64,000 nucleotides of DNA from contig JALQPE010002345.1 of the NCBI GenBank assembly GCA_030407315.1, forward strand, positions 62,001 to 126,000, written 5' to 3'. The DNA is from Asparagopsis taxiformis (Eukaryota > Rhodophyta > Florideophyceae > Bonnemaisoniales > Bonnemaisoniaceae). The notes under the pieces were generated by a model. The model was not told the DNA's origin. It was given only the letters and a program-made list of their open reading frames with translations, and searched no databases. The number at the start of each line of letters is the position of its first letter. Position 1 is the stretch's first letter. Below, piece by piece: positions 29,153 to 38,517 of this stretch. The position numbers and the translations under genes are program-made.

Positions 29153-30331
29153 TGTGCAATCGTGTAGAAGATGATATTGGGACGATCAATGCCGATGCAT
29201 CCGAGAGTTGCAAGTGATTTTTGAATCATCTGGACAAAGATTCGATGCTGATTGGCGGATGTGAGGGGATCACTTGGCATGATTTGGTTGGCAGAACCGT
29301 GAGTTGCTAGAAGATATGTCTAATAATTGCAACGATAGTATGACCAACGTCGGCAAAGTGCTCTCGCGTGACATATTAGCGCTGTCCCGGCAGTTGATAA
29401 TGGAATGTAGCGTGCATCCATCACGACGTTGAATCAACGGCGATCATCAATTCAGAATCTGCCGGTCGCCGTCGCATCTTTGCCGTCAGCCGTGGGATAC
29501 AATGGCTGTAGATGCACATTGTGTCTCGTCCACTAATGTCCGTGCGCGTCTTGTTTCTACTTTTACACGCGTATGAAATACGAGTCAAACCCTCGCCACA
29601 CGACGCTGTGAACTTTTGGTAACGGCATTACGACACTTGTCTTGCTTGTTCACGTGCTTGCACATTCCACTCACCTGGTCACCTGGAATATGATGTTAGC
29701 TTGAATCGTTCCACTGAGGATTGGTAGTCGTGGATCATGTACACTGCAAGGAGGATCTAAACGCAGGTGTATCATATCAACCTTAGGGAGGTTGTGATTC
29801 ACGTTTGCATTGGAGGAATTCCACAGAGGTGGTGCTGACGATGTATGTCATACCGATTTGATAAGAAGCGACGTCGGTAAGTGCTTACAAATAACGATGC
29901 ACCATCAATTGTTGATTTCATTGTGTGCGAGACACGGTACATCACCTCATCAGAAAATATCATCAACGCTTTCTTCCAATGACACAACATTACTTGCATG
30001 AACAATATTTACCTATCTACTCTTGTTAGTTCAAACGCTGGAATCTTTTCACCTCACAACCTGCGATTTCCAGATAAAAAGCTCTGCTTATTAGCAGATT
30101 ATACACACGCAGAGATTGGGCGCTGCGATGCAATGTCAAGTTACCGCACATGCTACCTTACGTTCGGCATCCGTAGTCAGCAAAAGTGCGGCACGCCTGA
30201 CAAGCAAGACGGTGACGGTGGAGCGGCCGACACACATTTGCCAACGGTGGTACGTACGATGCTGCACAGAACAATTGTACGTGATTTTGCCCTTCACAAC
30301 TTGTTCTTCTGCAATCAGTAGTCATCATATT
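29153..30331. other. Long intergenic region
   Basis: About 1.2 kb separates the aldolase start from the 3' end of a minus-strand membrane protein. Several open frames of 60-107 codons occur, none with recognisable protein character. No tRNA or repeat could be identified. An unrecognised small gene cannot be excluded. Confidence 0.45.
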
Positions 30332-31087
30332 TTACACATGCACATCCCCATCTTCGTCTTGGAGTGAATTCATGTTGCCAGCTTGAAGTTTAGTATAAAC
30401 GTTTTGGTAATATAGAAAATGAAACAGATTCACTATAACCATGAACATTGAAATGATGGAAACAAAGAATACGCATATGAAGATAGCCGAGTCTGGAGAT
30501 AAACCGTCCTGGTAGGGTGTATGTTTGGGCGCATAAGGCGAGTTGTAAGGATGAAAAACACTCGATTCGTCAATCCATCCGAGTTTGTAGTGCACTGCTA
30601 CTTGGTCGACAGATTCCAATGCAAAAAGTAACCCGCAGCACACTGCAATACAAAAATTGCCAAACAGCGAACCTATTCGCATAAAGGAGAAGAGCAATTC
30701 GAGATTGAAGCCGGAAATGAGCAGAGCGAAGAACACAAGAAGATTGGAGGATTGAATAATAGTGTGCAGTCTACCAGCGTTGTTCAAGAAAAACGCAACG
30801 AAAGGAGTGCACGTTTGAAATAAGTACACGAAAAAGGGCGTCTGAGCTGTCATTGCCACAAAGTAGCCATAGAACATCATGTGTGTGAGATACTTGCGTC
30901 GAAGAATAGCAAACGCAAGCATAATCTCCATGCGCTGTCGCAAGGAGCCCAAGTCGTCATCGGCGACAAGAGGCGGCGGCGAGCGGGCATTGTCTGCAAC
31001 GGCGACATTGACGACGAGTTGCTGGCGGGCGTCGTCGGTGGCGCCGTATGTCGCTGAGTGGGATTGAGACATGGCTGCGGAGGACAT
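30332..31087 (-). CDS. Four-pass membrane protein of unknown function
   Basis: From the first ATG the frame encodes 251 residues. The N-terminal 75 residues are polar and likely cytosolic. Four or five hydrophobic segments follow: YGYFVAMTAQTPFFVYLF, SSNLLVFFALLISGFNLELLF, GNFCIAVCCGLLFALESV and AIFICVFFVSIISMFMVIV. A loop with YNSPYAPKHTPYQDGLSPD lies before the last segment. The C-terminal tail is short and acidic. No known family motif is visible. A longer frame starts only at TTG. It is divergent from a plastid-type DUF3119 gene, sharing a spacer of about 530 bases. Confidence 0.65.
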   Translation of the reverse strand: MSSAAMSQSHSATYGATDDARQQLVVNVAVADNARSPPPLVADDDLGSLRQRMEIMLAFAILRRKYLTHMMFYGYFVAMTAQTPFFVYLFQTCTPFVAFFLNNAGRLHTIIQSSNLLVFFALLISGFNLELLFSFMRIGSLFGNFCIAVCCGLLFALESVDQVAVHYKLGWIDESSVFHPYNSPYAPKHTPYQDGLSPDSAIFICVFFVSIISMFMVIVNLFHFLYYQNVYTKLQAGNMNSLQDEDGDVHV

Positions 31088-31618
31088 GAGACGCGCGGCG
31101 TCATTCGCACGACGGTTGAACACTAGAATGGTCGGATTGGCAGCGGATTGCAACGGTTGAACAATAGCTATCGGGTCGAATCATTCGTGCGCATTGGCTC
31201 TGTTTGTCGTCTGCCAATGCGTTCATGTTACGCTGGTCGGTAGATGTGCTTATGGCCCGACGCGACTGGGGAGGACTTTTGTCGACACACGCGCACAACG
31301 ACGTGCTGTTGACTGGTTGTGTATGCGGACTGCACACTTCCAGCAATCAGCTGCCAACGAGTCGCGAACAGCCTGTTGTTGGAAAGCTATTCCGCGTACC
31401 ACTCACCGGCCAAAAATGGCTGTTGCCAGATTTTTTCTGTCCCATATCTAACCGTAAAAAGCGCCGATAATGTCCGTATTCGATGCCAACCTGTCTGTAC
31501 CTTCGCAACGTACAATTCCAAACATTTTCAAATATTTTCCTATGGACCAGATCATGCAGAGATCACCAACCCGCACACGTCCAACGTCTTGCCCGAGTCG
31601 CCACCCACATCCACAACG
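31088..31618. other. Divergent intergenic region
   Basis: This spacer separates the membrane protein gene from the DUF3119 gene. An open frame continues upstream of the DUF3119 start from about 31319, but it has no coding character. No other feature was found. Confidence 0.45.
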
Positions 31619-32212
31619 ATGAACTCAGCCTTCGTAGCAACGCCGCCACTACTCACCAGTCGCGTTCAAGCGTCCGCGACCTCCCGACCGCGCCTTCGTC
31701 TGCATCCATGTCGTCAACAACCACGCGCGCAAATGACAGAACAGCTGCCGCCCGACTCGACGCGAATCCCCGAACCAGGAGCGCTAGATCCTGAAGCGGG
31801 AGCGGTAGTCATTTCGCCGTCCTTCAATCTAGCCGGCGCTTTCATGTTCACCGGTGGGCTATGTTTCTATCTCGGCGACGTCTGGCTCGTCCCCGGCTTT
31901 CCAGTGCTGCTCATCGGCTTGCTGCTCACTGTTCAATCCACACGTGTGCGCTTCGTCTTCGGCCCGCAGAAACTCATCGTTGCCAAACGAAACGGCGAAC
32001 AAATTGAGTTTATTCGAGGCTGGGACTATGACCAGATTACCAATTGGGAGTTCTGGTGGCCTGCGTTGCCCATTCTTGCCTACTTCAAAGAAAAGGAGAG
32101 TTACAATGGTCGCGGTAGCGTGCACTTTTTCCCGATATTGTGCAATGGCAAGCAGTTGTTGGATATGCTTAAGGAACGTACGCCGCATCTGGACAAATCG
32201 GATTATTCCTGA
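31619..32212 (+). CDS. DUF3119 family protein, probable plastid-targeted
   Basis: The frame from the ATG at 31619 gives 197 residues. The first 40 (MNSAFVATPPLLTSRVQASA...) are rich in S, T, R and A, like a chloroplast transit peptide. The mature part has two adjacent hydrophobic stretches (FNLAGAFMFTGGLCFYLGD, LVPGFPVLLIGLLLTV). A hydrophilic beta-rich domain follows (FVFGPQKLIVAKRNGEQIEFIRGWDYDQITNWEFWWP) and ends VHFFPILCNGKQLLDMLKER. This pattern is typical of DUF3119 proteins found in cyanobacteria and photosynthetic eukaryotes. The function is not known to me. The frame upstream of this ATG is open but lacks protein character. Confidence 0.8.
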   Translation: MNSAFVATPPLLTSRVQASATSRPRLRLHPCRQQPRAQMTEQLPPDSTRIPEPGALDPEAGAVVISPSFNLAGAFMFTGGLCFYLGDVWLVPGFPVLLIGLLLTVQSTRVRFVFGPQKLIVAKRNGEQIEFIRGWDYDQITNWEFWWPALPILAYFKEKESYNGRGSVHFFPILCNGKQLLDMLKERTPHLDKSDYS

Positions 32213-32292
32213 CTATTGCTGTTGAAGTGCATGATTAATCTGTGGATTTTTCATTTCATCTTCCGCTTTCGTTGAAATTGTGTATCCACCAG

Positions 32293-32934
32293 ATGTATCC
32301 CGCTGTTGGTGTTGCAGCTTGCTGTGTTGCACCTGCTATGCCGGCAACTGTTTGTAGACAGCTAGGGAAGCTGCATGCTGCTCTAACGGCGGGAGATAAG
32401 CAACCTTTTAGTTCAATACTGGAGCAATATTCTCATCGGATATTTCGAATTGGACAATGTCAGCTATTCCCATCTGATGACTGCAGCGTATATAGAATAT
32501 CAGACAGCCACACAGCTTGCTATATTACAGCATTATTTGAACGTACAAGAGATCTAGCCGGCGCCACTTTGAGTCGCTTTGACCTCCATCATGGTCACTT
32601 TTTCTTCAATAGAAAGTCTGCGCTGTTTGGAATTTTGTTCCATACAAAGGAGTATCCAAGATTCTGTAGTGATATATTTCCGTTCTGTCTCGGGTACTGT
32701 CAACAAGGCTCGGACGTTGTTTTGGACAGTTGGGACGATATGAGTTTGCGAACAGTTTTGTGGGTGTTTGGAATGGAAAAGATGTATCTACTGGATGGAA
32801 GTGCTCGAAAGCCACTTGGAACGATATATGAAAGCGAATTTGGAAAGGCAATGGCTGACGTCTATTACTTCCCAGGAAGTTTTCAACCGTGGCAAGAAAA
32901 TTTGAATAGAGGGCTGCATGTTGTTCCATATTGA
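32293..32934 (+). CDS. Hypothetical protein
   Basis: The 213-residue frame from MYPAVGVAACC follows the DUF3119 gene by 80 bases on the same strand. It has regularly mixed hydrophobic and charged residues (SVYRISDSHTACYITALFERTRDLAG, HHGHFFFNRKSALFGILFH, SDVVLDSWDDMSLRTVLWVFGMEKMYLLDG) that look like a folded domain rather than random translation. I do not recognise a family. A longer frame begins only at GTG. A second open frame on the same strand (32918-33175) overlaps its end in a different phase, so an unrecognised intron or frame break near 32900-32940 is possible. Confidence 0.45.
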   Translation: MYPAVGVAACCVAPAMPATVCRQLGKLHAALTAGDKQPFSSILEQYSHRIFRIGQCQLFPSDDCSVYRISDSHTACYITALFERTRDLAGATLSRFDLHHGHFFFNRKSALFGILFHTKEYPRFCSDIFPFCLGYCQQGSDVVLDSWDDMSLRTVLWVFGMEKMYLLDGSARKPLGTIYESEFGKAMADVYYFPGSFQPWQENLNRGLHVVPY

Positions 32935-33868
32935 TAAAATCAGCTTGCACATCGATAGATCTCCTCGGCCTTCAGTCGTTGTGACTCCTGCCCCACCTTT
33001 GGGAGTACCGCCATTAGGATGTGACCGGGCATTAGAAAGCGGGCGGTTGGAACTATTCCTTTTGTTGGATTCTGGAAAGGAAAAGGTAATATCAACTATC
33101 TATAGATCCTTCCCCCGATGTATTGAAACATTAATGTTGCGAGTTGTGCATCTCATGGTTCGGAAAATAGTGTAACAAGCACTAATCTGCTGCGATGTAC
33201 GGTGACCATGTTGTGATTTGTACAAGGGAAGAGGCGCGAAGACCATACTGTCACAGATACCGCTCATGCATCAAGAATCGCCACCATTCACTGTAGCGGT
33301 GTCAGATGCGGACGTGCACAGCCATGAGGGAAAGCGCAGGAGGATGTTTATATAGTTGGACTCCAGCGAACAACGGCAATGATGTATGTGGGAATATTTT
33401 CTCCGTCCGTATACGACGTCTCCATAGTCCACACAAAAAACCATCGTTGCCACAATCAGCAGTACAACAAATCTTAACTCTACGCCAGCAATGACACCCA
33501 AAAAGAGTATGACAAGACCCCAAGTCACGTGGAACCGCATAACCGTAGAAATTCAAATAATATTCCCAACAGCCGCAGCTCACTCTCCGTGGCCGCAACC
33601 AATCCAAAAAAAACCAAAAATTCAATAACGCGCCGTGCGCACCACCACTGGCCACGCTGTAAACTTTGATTGCCAAGGACCACTTCTCTGCGTCATCACA
33701 TCCGTTCTCAGCATTGCATCACGCCACAACTTGGCGTCTCAACCGAACCAGCAATGAAGCGCCAAACGAGCCATCCGCTCTCGCCGTCTACACGCGCATC
33801 CGCATATAACCGGAGCGTGCAACAGAGCGCGAGCCATCGCAGACAGACCGCAATCACACGCAATTCAA
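32935..33868. other. Intergenic region with weak coding signals
   Basis: An 85-codon plus-strand frame (32918-33175) and two overlapping minus-strand frames (33271-33676, one very hydrophobic) are present. None can be supported as a gene. No repeat or RNA gene was seen. Confidence 0.4.
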
Positions 33869-34600
33869 ATGGCACCATTTCGTCGTCGACCCGCCAGCCC
33901 GACCGCTATTCAGATTCTCGATGATTCGCCGGGCGCCCCCGAACGCAACCAGCTACTCGCACCGCCCGCGCAGCGTCTGCCGCCCGTCCCGCAGATCGCC
34001 ATGGACGACCTCGACGAGGCGCAGTTGAACGCCCTGCTGGAACGCGAGGCCGAGTCCGGCACGCAGACCGCGCACGACGTGCTGCGCACCGCGCTCGAGA
34101 GCCGCCAGGTGGCTACTGCGACTGCGGAAGCGCTCGAGGCGCAGACCAAGCAACTGGAAGATATTGCAGACGCCGTGTTGGATGTGGATGCAAATGTCGC
34201 GCGGGCAGAGGTTACTGTGCAGAAATTGGTCAAGTCAAGACTGAGACGCGTTGCCGAGAAGCCGTTGAATGTTTTTTCGCGGGATGGAAGGAAGAAGAAG
34301 CGCGTGGTGGAAAGGAAAGTCGTCAAGGGGAAGGAGAATGTGGATGATAATGTGGTCGTCGTGGCGGAACAGGATCTTTATGAGGATTTTGAAAATGAAA
34401 AGGTTAGGGGTGAGCTGAGGAAGCAGGATGAGTTGCTTGATGACGCTGTGGTTGTTCTTGATGATTTGAGGGGGTTGGCTATTGGTATTGGCGAAGAGCT
34501 TGAGTATGAAGCTGTTATTGTCGATTCTATTGATGCGCCAGAGGTTACGGGTAGAATTCGCGCCACTAATCGTAAGATTAGAAGGAAGTTGCTTTCGTAA
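33869..34600 (+). CDS. SNAP-25-like Qb/Qc SNARE
   Basis: The 243-residue protein has two heptad-repeat SNARE-like helices. A Qb motif lies at about 66-118 (VLRTALESRQVATATAEALEAQ...LDVDANVARAEVTVQKLVK). A Qc motif lies at about 183-240 (LRKQDELLDDAVVVLDDLRGLAIGIG...VTGRIRATNRKIRRKLL). They are separated by a basic linker. There is no membrane anchor, and no Cys cluster for palmitoylation is obvious. The arrangement matches SNAP-25, Sec9 and plant SNAP33, which join syntaxin and VAMP in vesicle fusion at the plasma membrane. The first 45 residues are proline-rich and disordered. The ATG at 33869 is the first in frame. Confidence 0.8.
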   Translation: MAPFRRRPASPTAIQILDDSPGAPERNQLLAPPAQRLPPVPQIAMDDLDEAQLNALLEREAESGTQTAHDVLRTALESRQVATATAEALEAQTKQLEDIADAVLDVDANVARAEVTVQKLVKSRLRRVAEKPLNVFSRDGRKKKRVVERKVVKGKENVDDNVVVVAEQDLYEDFENEKVRGELRKQDELLDDAVVVLDDLRGLAIGIGEELEYEAVIVDSIDAPEVTGRIRATNRKIRRKLLS

Positions 34601-34832
34601 CTTTCTATCTAGTACTAACTTGACTCATCTTTGACTTTTCGGAGCAAAGTGATGTTAGCGTTGAACTGACTCTTTCGACAACCATAATTTTCTATGGAGC
34701 CGGAATATCACATCAACTATTAAATTATTTTCTAGAGAATCGATTTTCCCGTCGGCGTCCCGACATGACGTCCCGCTCAGCTTCGCATCGTTTGCAGAGC
34801 TATGTCTCTGTGCCCCATCTTCCCGTGAGAAA

Positions 34833-35506
34833 ATGGTCAGCTTTAGTTGCGACGCCTGTCAAAATGTACTGACCAAGCCGAAAGTACAAAACCATTTCAG
34901 GTCATGCCGAACGCGGACAGTGAGCTGTATAGACTGCAGTGTTGTCTTCGACTTTCGAACAGTCAGGTCTCATTCCTCTTGCATAACAGAAGCTGAAAAA
35001 CACGGGCCGAAAAAGAACAGAGGCACAGATTGCACGCAGACCTACTGCGGAATCTGCACATTGTCTCTCCATGGCGCTGTGCATGCATTGCAGCATTATG
35101 AGAGTAAGAAACACCGAGCGAATGAGCGGAGGCTGAAGAACATTGCGAAAGAGAGGGCCGCACATACCGACAGGCAAAATACTATAAAAGAACCGAGCCC
35201 ACCCGTGAAGGTTGAAGCAGAAAACGGAATGAAACAGGATTTGGTTGTGAATACAAAGAAAAGACGCAGAAGGATTGTGACAAAAAGTCTGCTGGTTTGA
35301 AGCGGGCCATGAAAAAGGTACTCAAGGATGCGCCGAAAAGAACGCTTAAAAAGAAAGCTTTTGTCAAAGCAATTGCTGAATTGATGGGCGAAAAAACTCC
35401 ATCAGACCTTGCGGTCAAGGTGGAGAAAAAGATCATCAAGTCGAGGCGCTTTATACTTGACAATGATCGCATATCATTGGTTGCGATGGAGGCTGGTGCA
35501 CTGTAA
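34833..35506 (+). CDS. LYAR: LYAR-type zinc finger protein (apparent frameshift)
   Basis: The first 60 residues form a LYAR zinc finger: FSCDACQNVLTKPKVQNHFRSC followed by VSCIDCSVVFDF. A U1-type C2H2 finger follows (YCGICTLSLHG...HYESKKHR). LYAR proteins are nucleolar, linked to ribosome biogenesis and cell growth. The first frame stops at 35300. The typical LYAR C-terminal winged-helix-like region (FVKAIAELMGEK and following) is encoded in the -1 frame ending at 35506. Frames join near the run of five A residues at 35282-35286. One extra A would fuse them smoothly into a protein of about 224 residues. This may be a sequencing or assembly indel, a real mutation or programmed shifting. The sequence alone cannot decide. 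Confidence 0.75.
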
Positions 35507-36070
35507 CTGGTAAACTAACTAGGTGCCATATTGATCAGATTCGGAGAAGCATATGGGGCTGTTGAGATTTCGTAAAGCTCGGCACATTTCGTTGTGTCAG
35601 GTCTGGATGGTAAATCATTTGATACCAGGTACTGCACCAACAAACATACCATGATTACTGGTTGACCTTTGCATAGATACACATATTGCTTACGTTGTCG
35701 TTTTAGCAACCACACAAAAATGCTGTTGTACAAAGGAATGACTTGGCAGTGCAGCCAAGTATCAATCAACCAAGCTCTCGTGGTGAGAGTTTCGTCATGA
35801 TCTAGAAACCGAAGCGTGTGCCAATCTGACAGTTGAGACAGGATACGTACAAAATCGGCAACTCATCGGGAGTAATAATACAACTATACTCTAAAATTAT
35901 CCGAAAATCTACTTGCTACATCGCGAGCATACAATAATTTTTCAACGATCACAACCGCCTCTACGTTCTCTATATGTGCCAACGGACACTTGGCGTCGGA
36001 AATGCCTTCACGAGGTGCAAATCCCCCCAACGCGAGATAGCAACTCAGTCCTACACAACATCACTCATTC
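35507..36070. other. Intergenic region
   Basis: About 560 bases separate the LYAR-type gene from the plus-strand DUF760 gene. A minus-strand frame of 84 codons (35515-35769) has no recognisable features. The region is AT-rich relative to neighbouring genes, as expected for a promoter. Confidence 0.45.
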
Positions 36071-37081
36071 ATGAACACAGCATTTGCCCTCTCCACACTT
36101 TCAGTCGGTGTCTCATCACCATGGCTCACATCCGGTCGAACGCAGCTCTCCACGAGGAGCACGATTCGACCACCGCTCTGTCGCCCCATTCGTCGCGTCA
36201 GATGGTGTGCCACCGCCGAACCGCCGGAACCTCCCTCACCCCAACGCAGCGATGACGGATCTCGAGACTCGGAATTCAACGTAGAAGCTTCCGATGACGA
36301 GGTGGAGGACAGCAACGAGCTGTTCCAATTTGTCAAACAAATTCCCCCGCCGGAGCTCGTGCAGAAATTCACTCAAGCTGCCCCGCCAGTCGTGCAAAAT
36401 GCCATTCGCGAGACCCTGGTCAGCATGCTCGGCAGTCTGCCGCCCCTGGCCTTCTCGACAAACGTCTCCACTATGTCCTCCAACCTCGTGCAGTTGTTCC
36501 ATTCGTCGCTAGTGACTGGCTACATGTTCCGTAACGCGACATACCGTCTCGAACTTACGAGGAGTTTGGACTGGTCCGGCCTCAAGGCGCTGCCGTCCGG
36601 CGAGGGGCAGCCCGACATCGAGGGCGGCGTTGCTATTTTCACCCAGAGTGACGGCACAACAACAGAAATTCCAGTCGAGGATTACGTAGAAGAATTGCGC
36701 CAAACAGTGAAAAATCTCGAGGGTGAGCTGCAAAGAGAACGCAAGGGCGGTAATGAGTTGTTGAGCTTCATCTCCACTATGGAGCGTGAAAATTTGGAAG
36801 CTCTTACTGCAAATGCAGGGCAAGAAGTTGTAGATGCCATGAAAAAGGTCGTGGATGTTGTAACCAAGTCACAGGGAATTACGCCGGATCAGGAACGGCT
36901 TGTATCGGCGTCGACGCCAGAGTTGGGACAGCTCCTCTTCTATCTGATGGTTAGTGGATTCTTTCTGAGGGAAGCCGAAGTGCATCTGGACCTCCAGCGC
37001 AAACTCGGCGGGGACGGTTCCAACCTCAAGAATCTGCTGGGTGGTGGCGGCGCTGATGATTCGGATTCTAGCTCGTCATAG
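36071..37081 (+). CDS. DUF760 family protein, probable plastid-targeted
   Basis: The 336-residue protein starts with a transit-like leader of about 50 residues (MNTAFALSTLSVGVSSPW... rich in S, T, R and P). It then has two DUF760-type helical blocks: residues ~82-165 (ELFQFVKQIPPPELVQKFTQ, VQNAIRETLVSMLGSLPPLAF, SLVTGYMFRNATYRLEL) and ~220-320 (LLSFISTMERENLEAL, QELVDAMKK-like QEVVDAMKKV, LGQLLFYLMVSGFFLREAEVHLDL). Plants and algae carry such two-copy proteins in the plastid. Their function is not well established. The C terminus ends in a Gly and Ser/Asp tail. The ATG at 36071 is the first in frame. Confidence 0.88.
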   Translation: MNTAFALSTLSVGVSSPWLTSGRTQLSTRSTIRPPLCRPIRRVRWCATAEPPEPPSPQRSDDGSRDSEFNVEASDDEVEDSNELFQFVKQIPPPELVQKFTQAAPPVVQNAIRETLVSMLGSLPPLAFSTNVSTMSSNLVQLFHSSLVTGYMFRNATYRLELTRSLDWSGLKALPSGEGQPDIEGGVAIFTQSDGTTTEIPVEDYVEELRQTVKNLEGELQRERKGGNELLSFISTMERENLEALTANAGQEVVDAMKKVVDVVTKSQGITPDQERLVSASTPELGQLLFYLMVSGFFLREAEVHLDLQRKLGGDGSNLKNLLGGGGADDSDSSSS

Positions 37082-37225
37082 ACACTAGTACTGAAGGCGC
37101 CTTCATTCTCACTTCATTGTCGACAGAAGCTTCACTTGGGCGTTGAGATGCGCTTCCAACTGCGTATGAAACACGAAAAGTAAACAGGCAGTAGCGGCAA
37201 TGCAAACAAAGATTGAAACGTGATG

Positions 37226-38287
37226 TTACCGCTCAACTTCACTGAGCATATCATCAGTTGACTGTCCACATGGGACGCCGCAGCTTGATACATTCACTTC
37301 TTCAGCGTTTTTACTGTGTTCGCTTGCATTACAACAAACTGCAGCGCCAGAATCGACCAAAGCGCCCCATTTCTCTTGTAGATAACTCCTGTACAGTCTC
37401 TTATCACGTTGCTTGAGAACGCGCACAACGAGCGGTAGCAACTGCTGCATCCATTTCACCTGCGCATCATTGCAAAAATATTCGGGCTGCTCAAGCATGT
37501 GCCTCAACACATCTGGCAGCGCCATCCCCTGATACCTTGAAGTCTCCGACGCAACATCCGTCAGTGCTTCGCGATCATCCAGCGTACGAAAATCCAACGC
37601 ATCACCACGCGGCAGAACTACAAACGCCTGCGTCCATTGATTATCGGTCCTCTCGTCGTCGGTGCCATTTTCGTAAACATGGTGAAAGAAGAACGGCTGT
37701 CCAATAGGATAAATCCTCGGGCGTGCAATGAATCGAGCTTCCTCCAGCACGCCGCGTCTAGCAGTCTGCTCAAAAGTTTCATTCGAAATGGAGTGTTCGC
37801 CGATAGTCGACCACGTCATCGGGCAGGTCATCATGACGGGGGCACGCCACGAAAGCAGCAGACGCAAATGCGAGTCGAGAGCGAACATCCATGCGCCGCG
37901 ATGCACGATGGCATTGCGATGCACTTGCTCGATGGGCAGCGGACCGCCGGGTAGAATGACGTTGGGGTCGGTACGCGAGATGATGTCCAGATGTTCCACG
38001 ACCCTTTTAGCGAGCACGTGCTGCTTGGTGCGGCGCGGTGTCAGCCCGCCCGGGATGGAGAATTCGGCGACGAAAAGCAGGATTACGGTCGCTAGGAGGA
38101 GCGTTACGTGCGAAATGCGCCGCGGCGTTGGACTGGGCGTGGACATTGTCAGCGGGGCATTTGACGGGGATGCGAGCAGCGGCGGACGAGTCGGCGTGGA
38201 CAATTTGTGGAGTAAATGAGCGAAGCGACTGGCGATCTGACGAATGGACCTCAACTGAAATGACTGATAGAGCAATCTGAGTGTCAT
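37226..38287 (-). CDS. Nudix-like hydrolase domain protein with N-terminal membrane anchor
   Basis: The 353-residue frame has one hydrophobic segment at about residues 58-76 (HVTLLLATVILLFVAEF), then a domain opening VHRNAIVHRGAWMFALDSHLRLLL. A Nudix-box-like stretch (GEHSISNETFEQTARRGVLEEA) follows at about 164-186. It retains the G, E, R and EE positions but replaces the Glu of the RE pair with Gly and has one extra residue after the first Gly. The layout resembles isopentenyl-diphosphate isomerase-type Nudix proteins more than small pyrophosphohydrolases. Catalytic competence is uncertain. A second ATG at 38146 (MSTPSPTPRR) precedes the membrane segment and is an equally good start. Confidence 0.65.
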   Translation of the reverse strand: MTLRLLYQSFQLRSIRQIASRFAHLLHKLSTPTRPPLLASPSNAPLTMSTPSPTPRRISHVTLLLATVILLFVAEFSIPGGLTPRRTKQHVLAKRVVEHLDIISRTDPNVILPGGPLPIEQVHRNAIVHRGAWMFALDSHLRLLLSWRAPVMMTCPMTWSTIGEHSISNETFEQTARRGVLEEARFIARPRIYPIGQPFFFHHVYENGTDDERTDNQWTQAFVVLPRGDALDFRTLDDREALTDVASETSRYQGMALPDVLRHMLEQPEYFCNDAQVKWMQQLLPLVVRVLKQRDKRLYRSYLQEKWGALVDSGAAVCCNASEHSKNAEEVNVSSCGVPCGQSTDDMLSEVER

Positions 38288-38517
38288 CGGAGACTGTGGT
38301 ACGCATGTATGTTATGATGGATGTGCGTGTGAAGGCGGAGGCGCGTCGGAGGAAAGGCGGGAGTGATTGGCGCGTTTGATGCCGTTGTGCTCGTTGACCA
38401 GAGTGTGCGCAGCTACCAAATTTCAGCGCTGTCAGAAAAAAACATTCCTCGCTATAATTTCCATAATTTCACATCAGCGTAAACCGCTCCTGCTTGCATC
38501 TCAACCAATACGTCACC

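Noticed and set aside
29799..30321. Several frames of 60-107 codons in the spacer downstream of the aldolase
   Set aside because: They have random-like composition and overlap in different phases, with no start context or motif.
6205..30331. tRNA genes in long spacers
   Set aside because: Scanning for T-loop-like TTCGA sequences gave no candidate with matching acceptor and anticodon stems. A covariance-model search would be decisive.
33271..33676. Two overlapping minus-strand frames, one strongly hydrophobic
   Set aside because: They are in different phases with no credible splice sites, and no family could be recognised. A small membrane protein with a frame error remains possible.
35515..35769. 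Minus-strand frame of 84 codons
   Set aside because: There is no homology that I can see and no conserved motif; it sits in an AT-rich spacer.
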